From the NCBI GenBank assembly GCA_945871455.1, contig CAMBXJ010000284.1:1-5992 (forward strand): a DNA stretch of 5,992 nucleotides, in the 5' to 3' direction. Source of the stretch: Asaia bogorensis. Lineage in GTDB: Bacteria > Pseudomonadota > Alphaproteobacteria > Acetobacterales > Acetobacteraceae. Under the pieces are notes generated by a model. It saw nothing but the letters and a program-made list of their open reading frames with translations, made no database searches and was not told the origin of the DNA. Position 1 is the stretch's first letter; each line of letters starts with the position of its first letter. The position numbers were made by a program, and so were the translations under genes. Shown piece by piece: positions 1-5,009 of this stretch.

Positions 1-710
1 GCATCGTCGCCTTGCTGGGTGCCAACGGCGCCGGGAAATCCACCACCCTGAAGGCGATCTCCAACCTGCTGAAAGCGGAACGGGGAGAGGTGACGAAGGG
101 CAGCATCACGGCGATGGGGCGGCGGATCGACACGCTGACCGCGTCCGACTTGGTGCGCCAGGGCATCATCCAGGTCATGGAGGGCCGGCATTGCTTCGCC
201 CATCTGACGGTCGAAGAAAACATCCTGACCGGCGCCTTCTCCCGCCGCGACGGGCGCGCCGCCGCGCTGGCGGATCTGGAGCGGTGCTATGGGTATTTTC
301 CGCGCCTGAAGGAACGGCGCAAATCACCCGCCGGCCTGACCTCGGGCGGGGAGCAGCAGATGGTCGCCATCGCCCGCGCGCTTATGAGCCGGCCGAAACT
401 GCTGCTGCTGGATGAGCCGTCGATGGGCCTGGCGCCGCAACTGGTCGAAGAGATTTTCGAGATCGTCGTGCGTCTGAACGCGCGGGAAGGCATGTCCATC
501 CTGCTGGCGGAGCAGAATACCAACATGGCGCTGCGCTACGCCCAGTACGGCTATATCCTGGAAAATGGCCGCATCGTGATGGACGGTTCGGCCGCCGCCC
601 TGCGTCAGAACGACGATGTGAAGGAATTCTATCTCGGACTTGCCACGACCGGGAAGAAGAGCTACCGCGACGTGAAGCATTATCGACGACGCAAGCGGTG
701 GCTGAGCTGA
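1..710 (+). CDS. ABC transporter ATP-binding protein, LivF type (5' end outside window)
   Basis: ATPase subunit of a branched-chain amino-acid/amide-type (HAAT) ABC importer; it would hydrolyse ATP at the inner face of the cytoplasmic membrane to power uptake. The frame is open from base 3 and enters directly at the Walker A motif, so the usual N-terminal 30-40 residues lie upstream; the TTG at 12 is not a credible start. Counting from that TTG as residue 1: Walker A GANGAGKST at 3-11, Q-loop Gln54 in QVMEGRH, ABC signature TSGGEQQM at 110-117, Walker B LLLLDE at 130-135, D-loop SMGLAP. The switch position after the last core strand reads AEQN, with Gln168 where many ABC ATPases have His; this is usual for LivF. 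The protein ends in a basic tail, DVKHYRRRKRWLS, beyond the normal LivF end. From memory, such tails occur in LivF paralogs encoded near acyl-CoA ligase genes, so the substrate may not be an amino acid. Partner permeases and binding protein are not visible. LivF-type identity is secure; substrate is unknown. Confidence 0.93.
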   Translation, partial: IVALLGANGAGKSTTLKAISNLLKAERGEVTKGSITAMGRRIDTLTASDLVRQGIIQVMEGRHCFAHLTVEENILTGAFSRRDGRAAALADLERCYGYFPRLKERRKSPAGLTSGGEQQMVAIARALMSRPKLLLLDEPSMGLAPQLVEEIFEIVVRLNAREGMSILLAEQNTNMALRYAQYGYILENGRIVMDGSAAALRQNDDVKEFYLGLATTGKKSYRDVKHYRRRKRWLS

Positions 711-714
711 CGGC

Positions 715-732
715 CAGCCCAAGCCCGGGCTG
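715..732 (+). other. Short hairpin after the ABC ATPase gene
   Basis: CAGCCC (715-720) and GGGCTG (727-732) are perfect 6-bp arms around a 6-base loop, 4 bases after the ATPase stop. A second small hairpin follows, CCGTC (750-754) with GACGG (760-764). Neither has a T-run, so intrinsic termination is doubtful. They may protect the mRNA 3' end or be chance in GC-rich DNA. This 97-bp gap also has to contain any promoter for the GST gene; I see no clear one. Confidence 0.25.
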
Positions 733-807
733 ACGTTGGTCGCGCAATACCGTCTTTTCGACGGCGGTTCTGAATGAACATTCCAACGCAACGCAAGGTC
801 AGTCGCC

Positions 808-1593
808 ATGCTGCTGTATGAAGCGCCGGGTTCGCCCTACGCCCAGAAGATCAAGATCGCGCTGCGGGAGAAATCCGTGGCCTTCGACGTTGAATGGCCG
901 CAGAGCCTGGGGACCGGGCGGACTGACGGACCGTTCGGCCTCGATAACCCGCGCGCGGAAGTCCCGCTCCTGGTGGACGGGCAGACACGGATATTCGATT
1001 CCACCATCATCCTTGAATACATTGAGGAAAAATGGCCCGATCCGCCGTTGCTGCCGAGCGAACCGGCGGCTCGTGCGGCTGCTCGGATGACGGAGGATGT
1101 GTGCGACACGCAGTATGAAGCCGTGACCTGGGGCTTTGGCGAGGTGACGACGTTCGGTCGGGCCAGCGGTGCGCTCGCCGACACGCTGCTGTCGGCCGCC
1201 ACCCAACAGACCAGGGCGCTTCATGATTGGCTTGCCGGGCGGCTGGGAGGTGCGGACTGGTTCGGCGGCGCCAAGTTTGGCTGGGCCGATGTGGCGGTCG
1301 CTCCACTGATGCACCGATCCGTGCTGAACGACATGGGACCTCCCGATGGCGGCGCCCTCGCGGGTTGGTATCAGCGCTTGTTGCAGCGCCCTTCGGTTGC
1401 CACGACCTTTGCGGAATATGCCGCCGGCGCCGCACGCATGCCGGCGACGGTGGAAGCCTTCCGCTCCGGTGCGAAAGTGCGTCAGTATCGCGACTACCGT
1501 CTGGAGTGGATGATCAAATCCGGCGGGATCGATATCGTGTTGGAGGGGTTGCGCAACGGCAGCATCCGGTTTTCCTGGCCGCACGCGGAGTAG
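808..1593 (+). CDS. Glutathione S-transferase family protein
   Basis: A 261-residue cytosolic GST-like protein, expected to conjugate, reduce or isomerise substrates with glutathione; the substrate cannot be read from sequence. The N-terminal thioredoxin-fold domain (about residues 1-80) begins LLYEAPGSPYAQKIKIAL, with Ser9 in the usual Ser/Cys catalytic region. The cis-proline is Pro53 in EVPLL, and Asp64-Ser65 in IFDSTIILEYIEEKWP match the acidic-Ser pair that binds the gamma-glutamyl part of glutathione. The helical C-terminal domain starts near residue 85 (LLPSEPAARAAAR). The last 45 or so residues (QYRDYRLEWMIKSGG onward) extend past the usual 200-230 residue GST length and resemble a tail seen in some proteobacterial GST-like proteins. 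The ATG at 808 has AAGG at 795-798, 9 bases upstream. It follows the ABC ATPase on the same strand by 97 bp, so co-transcription is possible but unproven, and faces the monooxygenase gene. Confidence 0.88.
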   Translation: MLLYEAPGSPYAQKIKIALREKSVAFDVEWPQSLGTGRTDGPFGLDNPRAEVPLLVDGQTRIFDSTIILEYIEEKWPDPPLLPSEPAARAAARMTEDVCDTQYEAVTWGFGEVTTFGRASGALADTLLSAATQQTRALHDWLAGRLGGADWFGGAKFGWADVAVAPLMHRSVLNDMGPPDGGALAGWYQRLLQRPSVATTFAEYAAGAARMPATVEAFRSGAKVRQYRDYRLEWMIKSGGIDIVLEGLRNGSIRFSWPHAE

Positions 1594-1676
1594 ACCCGCG
1601 CGTCCTGGAACCGGAAATGGCCGGGGCAACCACAATCCGGCGAAACCCGCCGTGACGACCAGACCGACGGGACCGG

Positions 1677-2621
1677 TCAGTCGCCGACCAGCGGCATCAC
1701 CTCCGCGGCGAAGCGTTGCAGTCGTTCGATGCTCTCGGTGATGGACTCACCCCGAAAATCGAAGATCAGTTCTTGCACGCCGATGGCCGCGAAGCTGCGA
1801 ATGTCGCCGGCAATGTCCTCCGCGCCGCCCGAAAAGCTGCGCCGTGTGCCGTCACGGTCCGGGATGCCGCTGTCGTAGAGCGGCGCCTTGTAGGAAATGG
1901 TCAGGCTGGCGAAGTCCCGCCCCTCCGCGTCCATCATGCGTTTCAAGGCGTCCATATGCGCGCGCATTTCCTGCGGCGGCAGCGGCGAGGCAGCGATGGC
2001 ACCGACCGGATGCCAGCCTTGCGCATGCCGCGCGGTACGACGCAGTGCGGCGCGTGAGTGGCCACCGACCCAGATGGGCGGGTGTGGTTTCTGCAACGGG
2101 AAGGGTTCGCTGCGGATATTGGAATAGGAGTAGAATTCGCCCGCGAAACTGGCTGGCGACTGACTCCAGAGCTGCTTGAAGATCGCGATCCATTCGTCCG
2201 TCACGGCACCGCGTTTGGTGAAATCCGGGCTGTCCAGTGCCTCGAACTCCTCCTTCAGCCAGCCAACGCCGATGCCCAGGGTGACACGCCCGCCGGACAG
2301 GACATCCAGTGACGCGACCATTTTTGCCGTCACCACCGGGTTGCGATAGGGCAGCACCAGCACGGACGTGACGAGGCGCAGTTTTTCTGTCGCACCCGCC
2401 ACCACGCCAAGAATCGAGAAGGTTTCCAGCGCGTCGCCGCCACCGGGATGCTTGCGGTCGATCGTGTAGGGATAGGCGGACTCGCTTTCGACCGGGAAAA
2501 CGATGTGGTCCGCGATCATGGCGGAATGTAGTCCCAGCCGCTCCCCCTCTCGCGCCAGGGCTAGGACGCCGTCACGCGTGGCGGTGGGGCCACGGGTAGG
2601 AAGGTAGAATCCGTAGCGCAT
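1677..2621 (-). CDS. LLM class flavin/F420-dependent oxidoreductase (luciferase-like)
   Basis: A 314-residue luciferase-like TIM-barrel oxidoreductase, using FMN or coenzyme F420. Visible motifs: N-terminal strand MRYGFYLPTRGP, ADHIVFP (residues 37-43), YPY (50-52), LVLPYRNP (88-95), the hallmark LDVLSGGRVTLGIGVGW (105-121) followed by KEEFEAL, and KPHPPIWVGGHS (178-189). The order and wording recall the group annotated as 'probable F420-dependent oxidoreductase, Rv2161c family' (TIGR03619), recalled from memory. Many proteobacteria lack F420, so FMN use is equally likely. The open frame continues to 2924, but the extra 101 residues are Arg/Pro-rich without family similarity. The ATG at 2621 gives the canonical first strand and has GGAG (+ strand CTCC, 2632-2635) 10 bases upstream, so it is the start. 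It is convergent with the GST gene and its substrate is unknown. Confidence 0.9.
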   Translation of the reverse strand: MRYGFYLPTRGPTATRDGVLALAREGERLGLHSAMIADHIVFPVESESAYPYTIDRKHPGGGDALETFSILGVVAGATEKLRLVTSVLVLPYRNPVVTAKMVASLDVLSGGRVTLGIGVGWLKEEFEALDSPDFTKRGAVTDEWIAIFKQLWSQSPASFAGEFYSYSNIRSEPFPLQKPHPPIWVGGHSRAALRRTARHAQGWHPVGAIAASPLPPQEMRAHMDALKRMMDAEGRDFASLTISYKAPLYDSGIPDRDGTRRSFSGGAEDIAGDIRSFAAIGVQELIFDFRGESITESIERLQRFAAEVMPLVGD

Positions 2622-2990
2622 CGGCGGGGGGCTCCAGATTGGGCATTTCGGGTTCGTCGGATGAAGGCGCAAAACCGGCGGAAACGCAAATGGACCGCGG
2701 TTGCGCGTGACCGCGATGGCCGCCGAGAAATCAGGGGAGAGATCTTGACGACACGCAACGGTGACCGCGCCATCGGGAACCGCGCATGTTTCTCTCCAAG
2801 GCATGGCAGGTGCGGACCGGACATCCACGGCCCGCGGTATTGATCTGAGCAACGCCTTGGATTGCACGCGCATGTCATGGCGGTGCCGTGCGGCTAGGCA
2901 CGAAATGGACCGATAACGGTGCACGTTGCCATATCAACACCCGGTTCGGCGCAAACAACCCGATCCGTGACGCGGGTCATGCGCACTTTC

Positions 2991-3014
2991 GACGACGGCT
3001 TTCGTGCCGTCGTC
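2991..3014. repeat. Perfect 9-bp inverted repeat (hairpin)
   Basis: GACGACGGC (2991-2999) and GCCGTCGTC (3006-3014) are exact reverse complements around the loop TTTCGT. No T-run follows on either strand, so it is not a classical intrinsic terminator. It lies about 190 bp downstream of the small minus-strand gene and 370 bp upstream of the monooxygenase start. It could be an RNA stem-loop, a rho-assisted termination or processing site, or a dyad protein-binding site. Confidence 0.55.
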
Positions 3015-3101
3015 CCGGTCGCCTATGCAAAGAGCCCACTATGGACCCTTCGGCTTGTCTGGCGTGCTTTGCCCGCCCCCCCAACTGGACGTGGCCGCCG
3101 G

Positions 3102-3137
3102 CCTCCCGCCCCATTGCGCCTCTGTCGCCGCGGGAGG
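3102..3137. repeat. 8-bp inverted repeat downstream of the small minus-strand gene
   Basis: CCTCCCGC (3102-3109) and GCGGGAGG (3130-3137) are exact reverse complements separated by 20 bases. The pair lies about 65 bp past the stop of the minus-strand gene ending at 3203, where a 3' transcript structure would be expected. There is no T-run, and the composition is GC-rich enough that chance is possible. Confidence 0.35.
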
Positions 3138-3202
3138 TCCTATCCTCGTCGTGACCGACCCAGAGGCGACCGGCCCCTCTCCGCACCCTCGTCGGGACAG
3201 GA

Positions 3203-3523
3203 TCAGGCTGCCGCCGATCTGGACAGGACCGACCGCCCGTCCCGCTCGGCTTCCTCCCGCAGGATATACCACCATGGGCGTGCGGTGCCGGTTTCGGCAA
3301 AAGAGACGATGGAAACAAAGCAGGGTCGCAGCATCGGGTCGAGCGGGCGATCGACGAATCGGCAATACGCCCGCAGGAGGTCATCGGCGGACCGGCCCCG
3401 CAAATCCGCGAGGCTGGTCACACCCAACGCCGCAAGATCGGAGGCAATGCTGTTCCACAGGCCGCGTAGGGGTGAAAGTTCCGAACGCAGGCGATCGACG
3501 ATGTCGATGGCTTTATATTGCAT
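3203..3523 (-). CDS. Small helix-hairpin-helix / Cdd1-like protein
   Basis: A 106-residue protein resembling the small family called 'pathogenicity locus' Cdd1 or helix-hairpin-helix proteins (PF11731, recalled from memory). Family-like landmarks: helix-turn region followed by SDLAALGVTSLADLRGRSADDL (residues 28-49; compare the family pattern 'DL..LGI.s..dL.g..pe.L'), then Cys54, Asp62-Pro63, a helix with Cys68 (PCFVSIVSFAE), and the closing aromatic element RPWWYILREE (82-91). The family function is poorly known; the fold suggests nucleic-acid binding. The first hairpin, where relatives usually have a Gly-containing turn such as 'NIGPA', here reads LWNSIAS without glycine. The ATG at 3523 is chosen because similarity begins there; the frame is open to 3691, but the upstream part looks noncoding. 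No good Shine-Dalgarno precedes it. Codon use is GC-biased at third positions, as in a real gene. It is divergent from the polysaccharide operon. Confidence 0.62.
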   Translation of the reverse strand: MQYKAIDIVDRLRSELSPLRGLWNSIASDLAALGVTSLADLRGRSADDLLRAYCRFVDRPLDPMLRPCFVSIVSFAETGTARPWWYILREEAERDGRSVLSRSAAA

Positions 3524-3673
3524 GTGCGCACATAACCACGCTTGGCGGCACTCGACAAGTCGGTGATTTGTCGGGTGCCGTCGGTTTTCCCCGCGACATG
3601 TCCCCGATCGTGGCGCGGCCCCTAATGGGTCAACCGGTCCAGACCTGGTGGTCGGTCGGCCGTATCGGATCAG

Positions 3674-3713
3674 CATCACCCATGCATTCACGACGTCCCG
3701 ACATCACCCATGC
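3674..3713. repeat. 12-bp direct repeat, 28-bp period
   Basis: CATCACCCATGC occurs exactly at 3674-3685 and again at 3702-3713, separated by 16 bases. The second copy abuts the hairpin cluster that begins at 3712. Two exact 12-mers this close are unlikely by chance. The layout suits a tandem protein-binding site in a divergent promoter region, or a small duplication scar. It lies 150-190 bp upstream of the minus-strand small gene and about 600 bp upstream of the plus-strand operon. Confidence 0.5.
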
Positions 3714-3747
3714 CCGGAATGGTCCGGGGCGTGCGCCCTACCGGGCC
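3712..3747. repeat. Overlapping alternative hairpins
   Basis: CCCGGA (3713-3718) pairs with TCCGGG (3723-3728) around the tetraloop ATGG. The same right arm can instead enter a longer hairpin: 3721-3726 with 3742-3747 (one G-U pair) enclosing GGGC (3727-3730) with GCCC (3735-3738). GCCC (3735-3738) can also pair with GGGC (3743-3746). The foldings exclude each other, as in attenuators, but no leader peptide or T-run supports that role here. Confidence 0.35.
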
Positions 3748-4258
3748 GTGACATTGGTCATTGCGCTAACCGTCGCCGGGGATCAATGTGTCCGTATAGG
3801 CTATGTGGATCGGCGGACAGCCGAACCGACCAATTTCGGTGATGCGATTCGATTGGATAGGCTGTGTGCAACATAAAGAAACTTGACAACCGGGGTGCCG
3901 GGATCGGAGTTTCGTTCGCGCGGGGCGTGTCCTGCCCCAGGATCAATGTTACGGAATCCGTCATGATCAGCGGCGTAATGGATTGTGCCACCATTTCACC
4001 ATTGAGATGCGTGTGATGGTTCGCAAGCCTGCCAGGCGACATGCGGGCACGTTCCCGTGTTATCATGCATCTCCAACTCGTGATCGATCGATGCATACAG
4101 ATGTCAAGCGGATCAACCGGACCACGCTCGTCGGGCTGCGTCCTTCGTGGGTTCGCGGCGCGTTGGCTAGCGGTGTCATCGGACACGACGACGCCGCTGA
4201 TCCTTCACGGCCGTTGCCAGATCGTCGTCCAGTCGCAGCCTTACCTCCGGCGACCGCG

Positions 4259-4287
4259 TTTACAATTTTTCGTATCTATAATCGGGA
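4259..4287 (+). promoter_or_regulatory. Probable promoter and ribosome-binding site of the nucleotidyltransferase operon
   Basis: An AT-rich island directly precedes the operon. It contains TACAAT (4261-4266, 5/6 match to the -10 consensus) and a perfect TATAAT (4277-4282). Neither has a good -35 at 16-18 bp. Transcription from TATAAT would begin only about 7 bases before the ATG, giving an almost leaderless mRNA. Transcription from TACAAT would leave about 24 bases, including the weak ribosome-binding sequence GGGA (4284-4287), 9 bases before the ATG. The location and composition support a promoter; which element is used is unresolved. Confidence 0.42.
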
Positions 4288-4296
4288 ACATTCGAC

Positions 4297-5007
4297 ATGC
4301 AGGTTGTAATTCTCGCCGGTGGCGCCGGTACGCGCGCCTATCCCTATACCGAGTACCTGCCAAAGCCCATGATGCCAGTTGGCGGCAAGCCGTTGGTCGT
4401 GCGGGTCATGGAACTGTATGCACGACAGGGTTTCACGGACTTCATTCTGTCCGTTGGCTATCGCAAGGAAGTCATTACCGACTATTTCGCCAACCGAGCC
4501 ACTGGCTGGAACGTTGAAATTGTCGATACAGGTGCCGCAACGGATACCGGCGGCCGTATATGGAACCTACGCCACATGCTCGGCGAGACATTCATGGCGA
4601 CCTACGCGGACGGGCTGAGCGACGTGCCGCTGAACGACCTGCTCGCCTTCCATCGCAATAGCGGTGCCCTGGGCACGATCACCTGCGTGCCATTGCGGTC
4701 TCAGTATGGCACCGTGTCCATGGACGACAGCGGTCGCATCACCGATTTCCGGGAGAAGCCGGTCCTATACGAATACTGGATCAATGCCGGATTCTTCGTG
4801 ATGGACCGGGCGATCTTCGATCACTGGAGCGGCGACAACCTGGAACGCGACGTGTTCCCGCGCCTGCTGCCCGAACGTGGCCTGGCATCGTTCCGCCACC
4901 AGGGCTTCTTCAAATCCATGGACACCTACAAGGACCAACAGGAGATGGAAGCGCTGTTCGCATCCGGTCAGTTGCCCTGGCTCAACCCACAGCCGGTCGC
5001 CGCCTGA
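4297..5007 (+). CDS. Sugar-1-phosphate nucleotidyltransferase, RfbF-like
   Basis: A 236-residue nucleotidyltransferase of the NTP_transferase fold, expected to join an NTP and a sugar 1-phosphate into an NDP-sugar and pyrophosphate; the best guess is glucose-1-phosphate cytidylyltransferase making CDP-glucose. Motifs: N-terminal nucleotide-binding VVILAGGAGTR (residues 3-13), LPKPMMPVGGKP (21-32, Lys23 contacting phosphate), VDTG..TDTGGR (76-87), metal-binding YADG (Asp105), FREKP (151-155), INAGFFV (162-168) and FFKSMDTYKD with Asp209 as second metal ligand. The C-terminal half (EKP...INAGFFV...GFF.SMDT.KD) follows RfbF closely. Enteric RfbF is about 257 residues and, as I recall, has a roughly 25-residue segment between YFAN and WNV.LVDTG; here these motifs are almost adjacent (63-78), so nucleotide choice is uncertain. 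The ATG starts the canonical first strand. The dehydratase follows after 2 bp, indicating one operon. Confidence 0.87.
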   Translation: MQVVILAGGAGTRAYPYTEYLPKPMMPVGGKPLVVRVMELYARQGFTDFILSVGYRKEVITDYFANRATGWNVEIVDTGAATDTGGRIWNLRHMLGETFMATYADGLSDVPLNDLLAFHRNSGALGTITCVPLRSQYGTVSMDDSGRITDFREKPVLYEYWINAGFFVMDRAIFDHWSGDNLERDVFPRLLPERGLASFRHQGFFKSMDTYKDQQEMEALFASGQLPWLNPQPVAA

Positions 5008-5009
5008 CC

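Larger units (their letters stand above)
2622..3202. other. Noncoding gap upstream of the monooxygenase gene
   Basis: These 581 bases lie between the start of the monooxygenase gene and the stop of the small helix-hairpin-helix-like gene, both on the minus strand. Open frames exist on both strands, but their translations are rich in Arg, Pro and Ser with no recognisable motif, as expected of GC-rich noncoding DNA. The gap should hold the monooxygenase promoter; I see only the ribosome-binding site near 2632 and no clear -35/-10 pair. It contains two inverted repeats, listed separately. Confidence 0.6.
3524..4296. other. Divergent intergenic region, repeat-bearing and mostly noncoding
   Basis: These 773 bases separate the minus-strand small gene from the plus-strand nucleotidyltransferase, so they should carry promoters in both directions. 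Several open frames cross the region (for example 3758-4186 minus and 4041-4517 plus), but none has protein-like motifs. The region holds a 12-bp direct repeat (3674/3702), overlapping hairpins (3712-3747), a near-repeat ATAGGCTATGTG / ATAGGCTGTGTG (3796-3807 and 3857-3868), an exact GGATCAATGT repeat (3780-3789 and 3940-3949), and an isolated TTGACA (3883-3888) with no matching -10. No tRNA or transposase remnant was seen. Confidence 0.55.

Noticed and set aside
799..1635. A 278-codon minus-strand open frame opposite the GST gene
   Set aside because: It is an antisense shadow: the plus strand encodes a full GST with the expected motifs.
1594..1676. A bidirectional terminator between the convergent GST and monooxygenase genes
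   Set aside because: Only short imperfect dyads (CCGG repeats, GACCGGTC) are present, with no stem followed by a T-run on either strand.
2919..3566. A 215-codon plus-strand open frame
   Set aside because: It is extremely rich in Arg and Ser, lies opposite the small minus-strand gene, and matches no protein family I know.
3004..3876. A 290-codon plus-strand open frame
   Set aside because: It overlaps the better-supported minus-strand gene antisense. Its translation is Arg/Pro/Gly-rich with no motif, typical of stop-poor frames in GC-rich DNA.
3883..3911. TTGACA (3883-3888) as the -35 of a sigma-70 promoter
   Set aside because: No -10-like hexamer is found 15-19 bases downstream (the sequence there is GC-rich), and no gene starts nearby.
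3953..3980. GGAAT-N16-CGTA as an alphaproteobacterial EcfG-type stress promoter
   Set aside because: It deviates from GGAAC / cGTT in both halves and lies more than 300 bp from the next gene.
3758..4186. A 142-codon minus-strand open frame divergent from the sugar operon
   Set aside because: No recognisable domain, hydrophobic pattern or ribosome-binding site supports it, and its composition looks random.
3524..4296. tRNA, CRISPR array or insertion-sequence remnant
   Set aside because: There is no T-loop/acceptor pattern, no regularly spaced repeats beyond two copies, and no transposase-like motifs or terminal inverted repeats.
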